Assembly (NCBI GenBank): GCA_937872065.1
Contig: CALMRA010000008.1
Coordinates: 1 to 46,335, forward strand
Direction: 5' to 3'
Length of the DNA stretch: 46,335 bases
Source of the DNA: an uncultured Eubacteriaceae bacterium
GTDB taxonomy: Bacteria; Bacillota; Clostridia; Eubacteriales; Eubacteriaceae
A program made the translations under genes and the position numbers. Below are positions 35,888 through 44,930 of the stretch, piece after piece; within the stretch, counting starts at the first letter, position 1; each line of letters begins with the position of its first letter. The notes below the pieces were generated by a model. The model did no database searches and was not told the DNA's origin. It was given only the letters and a program-made list of their open reading frames with translations.

Positions 35888-36669
35888 GCTTCTCCTGCCT
35901 TATCCTGACCCTCTACGCCCGTTTCATCGTCGAAGCTGACGTTGATGACCCTGGCCGGATCGATCCCGGCCTTTCGTATATTCTCTCCCGCATGACCCGT
36001 CCGGCCGATCTGACTCACGGCATGGGCGTCCGAATTGACGGCAAAGCGCACATCGTATGGCGCAGCCGCCCGGATCTCATCCGCATCCATATGATCGTGA
36101 TGGCCGTTGATCTCGAGAATGATGTCTTTTTCCTGCGCGGCTTCGGCGAGCCGCGGAATATCTATCGGCATCTTGTCGCCCGGATGAGTGATCATCGTCA
36201 GCGGATACCTCTCGCACATCCGGACATAAGCGTCCGTATTTTTCTTCCTGCGCTTCTTCCGCAGCGGCGGAATGAACTGCGCCGCAAGATTCGGCAGCAG
36301 GAAGCTGAAAAAGTTGGCGGCCGTGTTGGGCAGGTATCCGAAATGATAGCCCGCGTAGATCACGTCGCAGTATTTTCGTTCCTCTTCGCCGATATCGATC
36401 TCCCCGTCCGAGCCGATCAGATTGGCTTCGACACCAAGATAGACGTCGATATCGTCGTATTTCCGGTTCAGACGGTCCACCTCCGCGCGCATCACGGGCA
36501 GATTTTTCGGTCTGATCCCGTAAAACGGATGATTGCGTCCGTGATCCGATATCGTGATCGCCTTAAGCCCCATTTTTCTGGCCTGTTCGACCATTTCCTC
36601 GATCGTATTCTTCGCATGATGATTGCGGGAATAGATCGTATGGGTATGCATGTCGTGTTCGATTTTCAT
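35875..36669 (-). CDS. PHP-domain phosphoesterase
   Basis: A 264-residue member of the PHP superfamily, likely a metal-dependent phosphoesterase; substrate unknown. The first metal motif is H8-x-H10 (DMHTHTIYSRN); ISDHGRNHPFYG, ITHPGDKMP, LEINGHHDH and FAVNSDAHAVSQIG supply the other expected ligands. The family resembles YcdX-type phosphatases. The start overlaps the murB stop (ATGA), and its 3' end overlaps rapZ by 13 bases. This murB-PHP-rapZ-yvcK-whiA order is common in Clostridia. Confidence 0.9.
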   Translation of the reverse strand: MKIEHDMHTHTIYSRNHHAKNTIEEMVEQARKMGLKAITISDHGRNHPFYGIRPKNLPVMRAEVDRLNRKYDDIDVYLGVEANLIGSDGEIDIGEEERKYCDVIYAGYHFGYLPNTAANFFSFLLPNLAAQFIPPLRKKRRKKNTDAYVRMCERYPLTMITHPGDKMPIDIPRLAEAAQEKDIILEINGHHDHMDADEIRAAAPYDVRFAVNSDAHAVSQIGRTGHAGENIRKAGIDPARVINVSFDDETGVEGQDKAGEACRQ

Positions 36670-37577
36670 GATTTCTGAGCCGGATCTTCTCCGATCACAA
36701 TGACTTCCGTGCGCATATCGACGCCGAACTGCTTTTTGACCTGCGCCTGGATATTTCCGATAAGCGTCAGAATATCCGTCGCTGTCGCGTCCCCCGCATT
36801 GATCACGAATCCCGCGTGCTTTTCAGAAACCTGGGCGCCGCCGACCCGAACGCCCTGGAAGCCAGAGTCCTGAACCAGCTTTCCGGCGAAATATCCCTGC
36901 GGTCTTCGGAATGTGCTTCCGGCCGACGGATATTCCAGCGGCTGCTTGTCCGCCCGCCGTCCGTTCAGATCGTCCATCTTCGCCTGGATCGACTCGGGAT
37001 CTCCCGGCGCCAGCGCGACGCGCGCGCTGAGCATCCAGATCGGACGTTCCTGCAGCAGGCTGTGTCTGTAGCTGAAATTGAGATCTTCAGCAGGGATCTC
37101 GACGATCTGACCGTTCTCGTCCAGCACGCGGACCGATTCGACCACATCCTTCATCTCGCCGTCGTAGGCGCCAGCGTTCATCCGGATTCCGCCGCCCGCG
37201 CTTCCCGGAATACCGGAGGCGAATTCAAGGCCGGTAAGTCCCGCAGCCTGAGCCGCCGCAGCGGTGTCCTTGAGGGAATCTCCAGCATGAACAGTCAGCG
37301 TGTTTCCATCGATATCGATTCCGTGAAGCTTCTTCGTACAGATTACTGCGCCTCTGTAGCCGCCGTCGCGCACCAGCAGATTGCTGCCGTTGCCAAGAAC
37401 ATAGAACGGAATATTTTCGTCCAGGCATATCCCGACCAGGCGCGCAAATTCTTCCTCATTTTCCGGCTCGAGAAAAATATCAGCCGGTCCTCCGACCTGA
37501 AAGCTCGTGTGATTTTTCATCGGCTCGTCCGCGCGATACGCGGAAGCCGCCTGCTTAAGTGATTCATATTTATTCAT
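36666..37577 (-). CDS. murB: UDP-N-acetylenolpyruvoylglucosamine reductase
   Basis: NADPH-dependent flavoenzyme that makes UDP-N-acetylmuramate for peptidoglycan. The 303-residue protein is of type II (short, like the Gram-positive form). It carries NHTSFQVGGPADIFLEP near 22, YVLGNGSNLLVRDGGYRG, the FAD-binding GIPGSAGGGIRMNAGAYDGEM and the active-site segment PLEYPSAGSTFRRPQGYFAGKLVQDSG, with the catalytic Ser in GSTFRRP. The ATG at 37577 has AAGGA about 12 nt upstream. It heads the run of genes down to the HD-domain gene. Confidence 0.96.
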   Translation of the reverse strand: MNKYESLKQAASAYRADEPMKNHTSFQVGGPADIFLEPENEEEFARLVGICLDENIPFYVLGNGSNLLVRDGGYRGAVICTKKLHGIDIDGNTLTVHAGDSLKDTAAAAQAAGLTGLEFASGIPGSAGGGIRMNAGAYDGEMKDVVESVRVLDENGQIVEIPAEDLNFSYRHSLLQERPIWMLSARVALAPGDPESIQAKMDDLNGRRADKQPLEYPSAGSTFRRPQGYFAGKLVQDSGFQGVRVGGAQVSEKHAGFVINAGDATATDILTLIGNIQAQVKKQFGVDMRTEVIVIGEDPAQKS

Positions 37578-37625
37578 TCGATTTTCATATCCTTCGCCGC
37601 CTGTAAACCGCAGCCTTCAATTCAT

Positions 37626-37653
37626 TTTATATGATTAAATTCTATCTTATAAA
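37626..37653 (-). promoter_or_regulatory. Possible promoter of the murB run
   Basis: Minus strand: -35 TTTATA (37653-37648), 16 nt, -10 TATAAA (37631-37626). The -35 overlaps the T run of the preceding terminator. Moderate match only. Confidence 0.4.
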
Positions 37654-37679
37654 AAAAGAACCGAAACATTTCGGTTCTT
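37650..37679 (-). terminator. Terminator after the recD2-comF-phosphatase run
   Basis: Ten-pair stem AAGAACCGAA/TTCGGTTCTT (37656-37665 with 37670-37679) with seven T beginning at 37657 on the minus strand. It lies about 138 nt after the stop of the CpsB-like gene; the space between has no gene. Confidence 0.85.
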
Positions 37680-37816
37680 AAATTTCATATTATTATATCT
37701 TTTTTACATCAGAGTCAGTAAAAAACATTTTTCGATCGTCTTTCCTGAAATCGTCTTTCTCTGAAGCCGGCTGCGGGATCATTCAGATCCGCAATATGCG
37801 AAAGTCAGAACCCTGT

Positions 37817-38611
37817 CTATTCGAAAATGATTCCGAGATCCGTCTTTCCCAGATACGACGAGACCGTCATTCTGACCGGTCCTGCTTCCGTGACAAGCTT
37901 TTCCCCTGCCAGGAGCTTTGCCGGATTGTCCATGGTAATCCGCTTCCAGCTGTCTTCGCCGGCTGCGGCTTTTCCGCGTTCGTCCGCCTGCGGCCACAGC
38001 TCGTAGGCTTCCTTCTGATGAGCGTCGCTTCCGATAGTGTGAACGAGACCCATTTCCAGCAGCTGGCGGATGGTCCGCTCCGGCGCCGGTCCGTAGTAGT
38101 CGGTCAGACTCAGGTAGTTGCACTGAATCAGGCAGCCGCGGCTGATAAAATCCCGGAGTATCTCCGGTTCTTCCTGAACGAAATCGACGCGTTCCGGATG
38201 CGCGAACACCGACGAAAAGCCCATCTGTTCGAGCTTCCTGACGACGCCGAGAAGTCCCTCCGCCGTCGCGCCCCGTCTCTGGGTTTCCAGCAGGAAATAG
38301 CAGGTGTCTCCGAGAGTCTTGAAATCTCCCGAACAGACGAGATCCGGCACATGGTACGCGTACATAATCTCGGATCCCAGGAAAAGCTTTACGGGAATTC
38401 CTGCCTTTTCGACGACTCTTTTGAGAAGCTCGAATTTTTCGGTGTTTTCCTTCGTCGTCTTCAGATAGGGGCCGTTCGGAAAATAGTGCGGCGTAAGCAT
38501 GAGCTCGTCGAAGCCCGCTTCAACTGCAGTCTCGATCATCCTGACGCTTTCTTCGATCTCCTTCGGTCCGTCGTCCGTATCGAAAAGTATATGATTATGC
38601 ATGTCGATCAT
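37817..38611 (-). CDS. CpsB/YwqE-like tyrosine phosphatase (PHP fold)
   Basis: PHP-type protein-tyrosine phosphatase of the CpsB/YwqE kind, which in relatives reverses tyrosine autophosphorylation of BY-kinases controlling polysaccharide export. The start is set at ATG 38611, behind GGGGGAG at 7 nt, giving 264 residues; the upstream extension lacks a site. Metal motif H5-x-H7 followed by DDGP (MIDMHNHILFDTDDGP); LTPHYFPNG, GSEIMY, FAHPER and TIGSDAHQ fit the remaining ligands. No BY-kinase or capsule genes are in the window. It follows comF by 40 bases. Confidence 0.88.
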   Translation of the reverse strand: MIDMHNHILFDTDDGPKEIEESVRMIETAVEAGFDELMLTPHYFPNGPYLKTTKENTEKFELLKRVVEKAGIPVKLFLGSEIMYAYHVPDLVCSGDFKTLGDTCYFLLETQRRGATAEGLLGVVRKLEQMGFSSVFAHPERVDFVQEEPEILRDFISRGCLIQCNYLSLTDYYGPAPERTIRQLLEMGLVHTIGSDAHQKEAYELWPQADERGKAAAGEDSWKRITMDNPAKLLAGEKLVTEAGPVRMTVSSYLGKTDLGIIFE

Positions 38612-38651
38612 GTGAATTCTCCCCCTGCCGGATGCGCCCGGTTTGACCATA

Positions 38652-39398
38652 TTATGCGGCATCCGTCAGGCACGCGCAATAGACCTTATTGGCACCTGCA
38701 GATAAAATTGCGCCGGCAGCGCTGACCAGGGTGGCCCCCGTGGTTTTTACGTCGTCGACAATAAGAACAGTACGCCCGGAAAAGACCCCCGGCGCTGCGG
38801 AGAAGGCGCCCCGGATATTGCTCATCCGCTCCTTCCTGCCAAGCCACGCCTGATGGGGCGTCTTTCGAATTCTGCGAAACGAGTCCTCCGGCGCAAGCTC
38901 GAAGCCTGTCGTTTCCGCGATTCCCTGCGCCAGCATCCGGCTCTGATTGTAGCCCCGCTCCACGAGACGGTCCGGATGGAGGGGTACCGCCGCGATCAGG
39001 ACATCGGGTCCCGTAAGCTCGATAAAACCGCCGGCATTCATCTCCCGGCCCATCTCGCGGCCGCAGATCTGACCCAGCTGCGGAGCGGAGCCGGATTTGA
39101 TGCGCCTGACGATGGCCCCGCAGCCGGACTTGTACCTGAGCCAGATAAAGCCTCCTGAGAGCATCTCCGATCCGTCAAGACCGGAACAGGAAACGCAGAC
39201 GCTGTCCTCTCCGTTTCTCAGAGAGGCGCCGCAGCGGACGCAGGTCTCTCCGCTGTTGTGGGAGAGCTGCGAGCGGCACGATGCGCACAGCCAGTCGTCC
39301 GTGAAGAACAGGACGCGCCGGCAGATGGGACACACGCCGTCGGGCGTGTACAGCAGCCAGTCGGCGAGGCCACCGGCCATTCGGGAAAATCTGTTCAT
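38652..39398 (-). CDS. comF: ComF family protein
   Basis: Phosphoribosyltransferase-fold protein related to ComFC of competence systems, where it aids DNA uptake; also widely kept in non-competent bacteria. The start is set at ATG 39398 (MNRFSRMAGG), with GGAGA upstream, rather than the longer frame that would run into recD2; the protein is 248 residues. N-terminal zinc-type cysteines (CPICRRVLFF, CASC, CVRCG, CVSC), then VPLHPDRLVERGYNQSRMLA and the PRPP loop TVLIVDDVKTTGATL. It begins 16 bases after recD2. Confidence 0.9.
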   Translation of the reverse strand: MNRFSRMAGGLADWLLYTPDGVCPICRRVLFFTDDWLCASCRSQLSHNSGETCVRCGASLRNGEDSVCVSCSGLDGSEMLSGGFIWLRYKSGCGAIVRRIKSGSAPQLGQICGREMGREMNAGGFIELTGPDVLIAAVPLHPDRLVERGYNQSRMLAQGIAETTGFELAPEDSFRRIRKTPHQAWLGRKERMSNIRGAFSAAPGVFSGRTVLIVDDVKTTGATLVSAAGAILSAGANKVYCACLTDAA

Positions 39399-39414
39399 AG
39401 GTTCTCCGGGCGCG

Positions 39415-41601
39415 TCAGATTCCGAGCGCCTTGTAATCTCTGATTCTCGATGCGAGCATGCTGGCCCGCTTTTCATCTCTGTTGTTTCCGATCATATGGG
39501 AGAAGATATCGCGGTTTCCGATAATCATCAGCTTCTTCTTCGCGCGGGTCACCGCCGTGTACAGCAGCCTTCTGTTCAGGAACGGACTGCGTCCGCCTGA
39601 GAGCGCCAGTACGACGGCCGGGAATTCCGAGCCCTGGCTCTTGTGAACCGTGACGGCGTACGCAAGGGTAAGCTGCATCAGCGCTTCCCGGTCGTAGGAA
39701 GCTTCCTTCTCGTCCGTAAACCGGACGGTAGTCCGTCCGTCGGCGATCTCCGTGATTATGCCGATATCGCCGTTGAACACCCCTTCGCCGACATTGCCTG
39801 CGTCGTCCGACCAGGCCAGCTTGTAGTTGTTCTGGATCTGCATGACCTTGTCGCCCTCGCGGAACAGACGGTCGTTCTGCACGATCTCGTTCTTGTAGGG
39901 CGCCGGCGGATTGAGCGTGCGCTGCAGCGAATCGTTCAGATTTTCGACTCCGAGGGTTCCCCGCTTGATCGGCGCCAGAACCTGGATGTCCGAGAACGGA
40001 TTGAAGCCGAATTTTTCCGGCATTCCGCGGCTCACGACATCGATGAGCGCGTTCAGCGCCACATCCTCGCTGCGCTTCCCCACCAGCATGAAATCCGACT
40101 GGTTGTCGATCTCGGGGACCTCTCCCCGGATAATGCTCCTGGCATGCCTGGAAATCACGCTTCCTTCCGCCTGTCTGTGAATCTGGGTAAGCGGGACTGT
40201 CGCAGCCGCATCCGACGCGATCAGATCGGTCAGAACGTTTCCGGGCCCCACCGACGGCAGCTGATCCGCGTCGCCGACGAAGACGATACGCGTGCCCGGG
40301 GCCGCCGCGCTGAGCAGCGCCGCCAGCAGCTCGATATCGATCATCGAGGCCTCATCGACGATAATCGCATCCGTCTCGATGGGCTCGTCTTCGTCCCGGG
40401 TAAAGCCCGATACCGGATCGTATTCCAGCAGCCTGTGGATTGTACTGGCCTCACGTCCCGTCGTCTCGGTCATCCGCTTTGCCGCACGTCCCGTCGGAGC
40501 GACCAGCACCGAGCTGATCCCGATGCTTTCGTACATCATCAGGATCCCGTTGATAATAGTCGTCTTCCCTGTTCCGGGGCCGCCGGTGATGACCGCCAGA
40601 CTGTTTTCCGCCGCCGCGCGGATCGCTTCCTTCTGTGATTCGTCGAGACGGATGCCCATCGCGCTCTGAATCTCATCCGCAAGCTTAGCGAAATCCCCGA
40701 CTGACAGCCTGCTCTGATCCGCCGAAAGTCTGGCCACAGCCAGGGCAGCCGTATCTTCCGCCTGATACAGCTCTTCCGGATAATAGACAGTCTTACCGTC
40801 AGGCCCGGCTTCCGCCCTGAGCTCTCCGACCTCCGTCGCCGCGATGATCTCCTGCTCCGCAGCCTCGACCGTGATCTCCAGCGCCTGAGCCGTCTGCCTG
40901 ACCAGCTCCCCCTCGTCCATAAAGGTGCTGCCGCCGACGTAGCAGCCGTTCAGAACCGACGTGATACCTGCCCGGATCCTCCTCGGATCCTCCCGGTCGA
41001 TCCCGATCTTCTCCGCCAGCTGATCCGCCCGCTTGAAGCCGAAGCCCTGTACCTCTCCCGCGATCCGGTACGGATTGTCAAGGATGACCGAAACCGTCGC
41101 TTCGCCGTAGGCCTTGTACAGCTTGAGGGCGGCCGCTGCCGAGATTCCGTATTCCTGCAGCGCAAGGATCGTGCTGCGCGTCTCATTCTGCTCCGCGTAG
41201 GCTTTCGTGATCCCCTCCAGCGTCTTCTTTCCGATACCGCGGATGCGAAGCAGCTTTTCAGGCTCGTTTTCGATGACAGAGAGCACGTCGGTGCCGAATC
41301 TTTCGATGAGCAGCGCAGCGGTCTTCTCTCCGATGCCGGGAAGGATCCCGGAACTCAGGTAGCTGAACACAGCCTGCTCGGTCGCGGGAACCTCGTAGCG
41401 CCATGTGTTCATCTTGAACTGCTGACCGTAGGACGGGTGATCCACCATGGCTCCCGTCAGTGTCAGATAATCCCCTTCACGGATGCTTTCGAAGCTGCCG
41501 GTGAACGTGACCGCGTCGTCATCCGTCTCCAGGACTCCGACGGTATAGCCGTTGTCCCCGTTTCTGAATATGATATTTGCGACAGTTCCCGTCAGTTCCA
41601 T
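39415..41601 (-). CDS. recD2: RecD2-type DNA helicase
   Basis: 5'-3' superfamily 1B helicase acting without RecBC in replication-fork and repair processes. The 728-residue protein has the RecD2-specific N-terminal region with OB-like start (MELTGTVANIIFRNGDNGYTV) and helix-hairpin-helix motifs (LPGIGEKTAALLIERFG and IRGIGKKTLEGI). Helicase motifs follow: Walker A ITGGPGTGKTTIINGI (near 340), DEASMIDIELL, FVGDADQLPSVGPGNVL, LTQIHRQAEGSVISRHAR and the final LAYAVTVHKSQGSEFPAVV. AGAGGAAC precedes the ATG at 41601. Confidence 0.95.
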   Translation of the reverse strand: MELTGTVANIIFRNGDNGYTVGVLETDDDAVTFTGSFESIREGDYLTLTGAMVDHPSYGQQFKMNTWRYEVPATEQAVFSYLSSGILPGIGEKTAALLIERFGTDVLSVIENEPEKLLRIRGIGKKTLEGITKAYAEQNETRSTILALQEYGISAAAALKLYKAYGEATVSVILDNPYRIAGEVQGFGFKRADQLAEKIGIDREDPRRIRAGITSVLNGCYVGGSTFMDEGELVRQTAQALEITVEAAEQEIIAATEVGELRAEAGPDGKTVYYPEELYQAEDTAALAVARLSADQSRLSVGDFAKLADEIQSAMGIRLDESQKEAIRAAAENSLAVITGGPGTGKTTIINGILMMYESIGISSVLVAPTGRAAKRMTETTGREASTIHRLLEYDPVSGFTRDEDEPIETDAIIVDEASMIDIELLAALLSAAAPGTRIVFVGDADQLPSVGPGNVLTDLIASDAAATVPLTQIHRQAEGSVISRHARSIIRGEVPEIDNQSDFMLVGKRSEDVALNALIDVVSRGMPEKFGFNPFSDIQVLAPIKRGTLGVENLNDSLQRTLNPPAPYKNEIVQNDRLFREGDKVMQIQNNYKLAWSDDAGNVGEGVFNGDIGIITEIADGRTTVRFTDEKEASYDREALMQLTLAYAVTVHKSQGSEFPAVVLALSGGRSPFLNRRLLYTAVTRAKKKLMIIGNRDIFSHMIGNNRDEKRASMLASRIRDYKALGI

Positions 41602-41651
41602 ATGTTCCTCTTATATCAGCCGGATACGATCAATCCGACGCTTAATTCTGA

Positions 41652-41666
41652 TAACGAATTTCGTTA
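41652..41666. repeat. Perfect 15-nt palindrome, operator-like
   Basis: TAACGA and TCGTTA separated by ATT. It lies 50-65 nt upstream of recD2 and over 220 nt from the guaB promoter, so recD2 is the likelier target. The binding protein is unknown. Confidence 0.45.
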
Positions 41667-41886
41667 CCTTTATCCTGTTTTCCGTATTAAAATATGGTTA
41701 TATGAACAGCATCGGTCTGTAATCCGGCTGCTGTAAATATTCAGACGTAAATGATTCATTACATTATAACAAAAGATCACGGAAGCCGTCGCAAAGCAGG
41801 TCAGGAGCGAACTTTACGACGATAAAGCAGTTCCTTCAAAGCTGCCGGGAGTCCGTCGATTACATTGCAAATTCGGGTCCGCTTTG

Positions 41887-41915
41887 TTGACACTGCCGTT
41901 TTATAGCTTTATACT
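41887..41915 (+). promoter_or_regulatory. Strong promoter of guaB
   Basis: Perfect -35 TTGACA (41887-41892), 17 nt spacer, -10 TATACT (41910-41915). Start near 41922, leaving a leader of about 59 nt ending in AAAGGAG. Confidence 0.9.
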
Positions 41916-41980
41916 GAAACATAAAACATTTCGACAATCTTTTCACAGACTTATACACAGATTCAGTCAAAGGAGAATTC

Positions 41981-43489
41981 ATGGCAACCTATTTTGATCA
42001 GCCGTCAAGAACCTTCAACGAGTACCTGCTCGTACCGGGTTATTCGTCGGATAAATGCATTCCGAACAACGTTTCGCTGAAGACACCCCTCGTAAAATTC
42101 AAAAAAGGCGAAGAAGCGCCGATCTCGATGAACATTCCGCTCACATCGGCAATCATGCAGTCCGTTTCCGGGCCGGAAATGGCGATCGCTCTGGCAACTG
42201 AAGGCGGGATCTCCTTTATCTACGGCTCCCAGTCCATCGAAAGCGAAGCTGCGATGGTCGAAGACGTCAAGAACTACAAGGCAGGATTTGTTCCGAGCGA
42301 TTCGAACCTGCATCCTGAGGATACCCTGGCGGATGTGCTCAGACTTCGCGACGAAACGGGACACGCGACGATGGCCGTCACCGACGACGGCACCGCTACC
42401 GGCCGCTTTGTCGGGATCATCACGAGCCGCGACTACCGCGTATCAAGACTTTCCACCGACACGAAGGTCAGAGAATTCATGACGCCTGTCGAAAAGGTCG
42501 TTCACGCAGGAAAAGACACGACCCTGTCCGAAGCCAACGACATCATCTGGGAACATAAGCTGAACACGCTTCCGATTATTGACGACGACGGTCGCCTCCT
42601 GTACTTCGTCTTCAGAAAAGACTACAACGAACACAAATCCAATCCGCTTGAGCTGCTGGACGAAAAGAAACGCTACGTCGTCGGCGCAGGCATCAATACC
42701 CGCGATTATGCGGAACGCGTTCCCGCCCTCGTCGACGCAGGCGCAGACGTTCTGTGCATCGACTCTTCGGAAGGCTTCTCCGAATGGCAGGCGATCACGC
42801 TGCGCTGGATCCGTGAAAACTACGGCGATTCAGTTAAGGTAGGCGCCGGCAACGTCGTGGACCGCGAAGGTTTCCGTTTCCTCGCAGACGCAGGCGCGGA
42901 CTTTGTCAAAATCGGAATCGGCGGCGGCTCCATCTGCATCACGAGAGAACAGAAGGGCATCGGCCGCGGCCAGGCGACTGCTATCATCGAAGTCGCCCAG
43001 GCAAGAGACGAATATTTTAAAGAAACCGGAATTTACGTGCCGATCTGCTCGGACGGCGGAATCGTCTACGACCACCATATCACCCTCGCGCTGGCGATGG
43101 GCGCCGACTTCATCATGCTGGGCCGCTACTTCTCGCGTTTCGACGAATCGCCGACCCGCAAGGTCAACATCAACGGCAGCTACATGAAGGAATACTGGGG
43201 CGAAGGTTCCTCCCGTGCGAGAAACTGGCAGCGCTACGATATGGGCGGCGACAAGAAGCTTTCGTTCGAAGAAGGCGTCGACTCCTATGTACCGTACGCA
43301 GGCAGCCTCCACGACAATGTAAGCATCTCGCTGTCGAAGGTCCGCTCGACTATGTGCAACTGCGGCGCTCTGAACATTCCGGAGCTCCAGGAAAAAGCCA
43401 AGCTTACCGTTATTTCCTCAACGAGCCTCGTTGAAGGCGGCGCTCACGACGTCGTCCTGAAAGACCGCGACGTTCAGGGAATCAACTGA
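41981..43489 (+). CDS. guaB: IMP dehydrogenase, Tritrichomonas-type
   Basis: Oxidises IMP to XMP with NAD, the committed step to guanine nucleotides. The 502-residue protein has the catalytic barrel split by two CBS domains (about 105-220). The catalytic Cys319 lies in [18 protein letters not shown] and the flap has Arg418-Tyr419 (NWQRYD); these positions are numerically identical to those of the Tritrichomonas foetus enzyme. As remembered, the T. foetus protein is alignable end to end ([50 protein letters not shown]). The usual bacterial GPGSICTTR motif is altered. AAAGGAG precedes the ATG; it is monocistronic. Confidence 0.96.
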   Translation: MATYFDQPSRTFNEYLLVPGYSSDKCIPNNVSLKTPLVKFKKGEEAPISMNIPLTSAIMQSVSGPEMAIALATEGGISFIYGSQSIESEAAMVEDVKNYKAGFVPSDSNLHPEDTLADVLRLRDETGHATMAVTDDGTATGRFVGIITSRDYRVSRLSTDTKVREFMTPVEKVVHAGKDTTLSEANDIIWEHKLNTLPIIDDDGRLLYFVFRKDYNEHKSNPLELLDEKKRYVVGAGINTRDYAERVPALVDAGADVLCIDSSEGFSEWQAITLRWIRENYGDSVKVGAGNVVDREGFRFLADAGADFVKIGIGGGSICITREQKGIGRGQATAIIEVAQARDEYFKETGIYVPICSDGGIVYDHHITLALAMGADFIMLGRYFSRFDESPTRKVNINGSYMKEYWGEGSSRARNWQRYDMGGDKKLSFEEGVDSYVPYAGSLHDNVSISLSKVRSTMCNCGALNIPELQEKAKLTVISSTSLVEGGAHDVVLKDRDVQGIN

Positions 43490-43516
43490 TAACAAATCAT
43501 CGAACATAAACAATTC

Positions 43517-43559
43517 AAAAAAGCGAAAGAGCCGGATTTTCCGGCTCTTTCGCTTTTTT
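43517..43559 (+). terminator. Strong bidirectional terminator
   Basis: Perfect 19-pair stem (43517-43535 with 43541-43559) with a 5 nt loop, A-rich on the left and T-rich on the right. It ends guaB (+) and the HicB-like gene (-). Confidence 0.95.
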
Positions 43560-43573
43560 GTCTGCCTGATGCT

Positions 43574-43849
43574 TCAGCTTCGAAGCTCGACCAGCATTGC
43601 GTCGCGGTCGTGTGAATCCGTCAGCGGCAGATCTTCGAGTCTGGTGCCCTGCGGAGGCGTCTTTCCGAGGATCATCAGCTCCTGAACATGTCTGGCGCAT
43701 TTGTCCCAGACGATATCGAACAGTTCGGATCTTTTCGATTCCGGAACTGCGAAGGGTTCGATCTCAAGATCCGGAAACTCGACGAGGATGTCGTCCGTAT
43801 CTTTTCTCGTTGTCAGAATCGCCGGATAGGCGAAATACAGTTCACTCAT
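43574..43849 (-). CDS. HicB-like small protein
   Basis: A 91-residue protein resembling the HicB antitoxin fold: YFAYPAILTTRKDTDDILVEFPDL matches the usual YPAxxxx...VxFPDL start, and the middle VQELMILGKTPPQ matches the helix and Pro-rich turn of HicB. The normally present C-terminal DNA-binding part is missing and no HicA toxin is next to it, so a toxin-antitoxin role is not supported. The start at 43849 overlaps the end of the exonuclease gene by 8 bases; the frame further upstream is only the shadow of that gene. The terminator follows. Confidence 0.65.
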   Translation of the reverse strand: MSELYFAYPAILTTRKDTDDILVEFPDLEIEPFAVPESKRSELFDIVWDKCARHVQELMILGKTPPQGTRLEDLPLTDSHDRDAMLVELRS

Positions 43850-44873
43850 TTTCTGTTTCTTCCTCTTCAGCCTCATGATCGAAGGCTTCGCTGATGTCGT
43901 TTCTGAGAACCTCCAGGACCATATTGCAGTCGTCGAGGGCCCGATGGGACTGTTCGTCCTCTCCCAGCGCTTTATGCAGCGCGATCTGCCTGCTGAGTCC
44001 CTCGTTGCCCATATGAATCTTCTGGGCGCAGGCAAAGCTGCAGTTCAGGCTGATACCCGTCGACAGGACCGCTTTCTGCAGCAGTACCTTGTCATAATCG
44101 GTTCCCCAGGACATGAGCGTCTTTCCGCTCGATATCGAGCGCAGCGTCTTCATGACGGTCCTGATATTCTGTCCGCCGGCCGCCATCCGGTCCGAAATTC
44201 CCGTGAGCTCGGCGATGCGCCAGTTGATCTTGTGCGTGGGCTTGACAAGGGTGTTCATGATCACATCGCCCTTCAGATTGATCACTGCGATTTCAATAAG
44301 CTCGTCCGGGTTCTGAATCCCCTCGAGATCGAAAATCAGATAATCCTCGGGATTCTCGATTTCGCGCCGAAGCTTGGGCATATGAAACGACGAGTAGATT
44401 GCATTTGATGTCTTCTTCTTCCTTGCGCTGACTCTGGTCTGCCGTTTCTTCTCTTCAAGAGCCTTCGAGAGAGGGATCAGCTCCTCCTCGGGCAGCTTCA
44501 TCTGTTCCGCAATCGCGGCGTCCGTCATACCCGTCTCCTCAAGCTCCTTATACCATCTCTGATTTAACCGGATGATCCTTTCGGGCGATTTGCCCAGATC
44601 ACTGGCGATCTGCTCGGTGCTCTGACCGTTTTTTCGCATCAGCTTGTACTCTTCGTACATTATTTCGTGAGCTTCATGCATCTCTCTGCTTCGTCTGCGG
44701 CGTATCGACTGTTCGAGCTGCGTGAACAGCTCTTCCCCGTCGCTCAGCAGTCCCTGAGATCTCCAGGTTCTGATAAGAGAAAGCAGCTCCGTATCGCTGA
44801 CGTGCATTTTTTGAAGGATCTGGCGCATCGGCAGATGCTCCAGATCCTTGAATTGTGCCAGTTTGGATTTCAT
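43842..44873 (-). CDS. HTH-repeat protein fused to DEDDh exonuclease
   Basis: A 343-residue protein combining a helical, HTH-like N-terminal half with a C-terminal exonuclease domain; not recognised as a named family. Residues 15-45, 78-110 and 112-140 each look like a helix-turn-helix (for example NGQSTEQIASDLGKSPERIIRLNQRW). Residues 150-155 form a basic linker (SARKKK). Residues 175-325 carry the full DEDDh active site: Asp182 and Glu184 (IFDLEG), Asp261 (DYDKVLL), His310 and Asp315 (HRALDDCN), so it is probably a 3'-5' exonuclease. The tail is acidic. AGGA precedes the ATG at 44873. It overlaps the HicB-like gene. Confidence 0.8.
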   Translation of the reverse strand: MKSKLAQFKDLEHLPMRQILQKMHVSDTELLSLIRTWRSQGLLSDGEELFTQLEQSIRRRRSREMHEAHEIMYEEYKLMRKNGQSTEQIASDLGKSPERIIRLNQRWYKELEETGMTDAAIAEQMKLPEEELIPLSKALEEKKRQTRVSARKKKTSNAIYSSFHMPKLRREIENPEDYLIFDLEGIQNPDELIEIAVINLKGDVIMNTLVKPTHKINWRIAELTGISDRMAAGGQNIRTVMKTLRSISSGKTLMSWGTDYDKVLLQKAVLSTGISLNCSFACAQKIHMGNEGLSRQIALHKALGEDEQSHRALDDCNMVLEVLRNDISEAFDHEAEEEETENE

Positions 44874-44930
44874 GTTCGTTCCTGTCTTTGACTAATATTC
44901 TTTAATTTTATCACAAGACAGATTTCCGGT

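Larger units (their letters stand above)
41602..41980. other. Divergent intergenic region recD2/guaB
   Basis: No gene is visible. It contains a perfect palindrome TAACGA-ATT-TCGTTA at 41652-41666 that could be an operator, the guaB promoter (41887-41915) and the short guaB leader. The recD2 promoter was not clearly identified. Confidence 0.6.

Noticed and set aside
43574-43849. HicA-HicB toxin-antitoxin pair
   Set aside because: Only a HicB-like protein is present; no small dsRBD-type HicA frame exists next to it.
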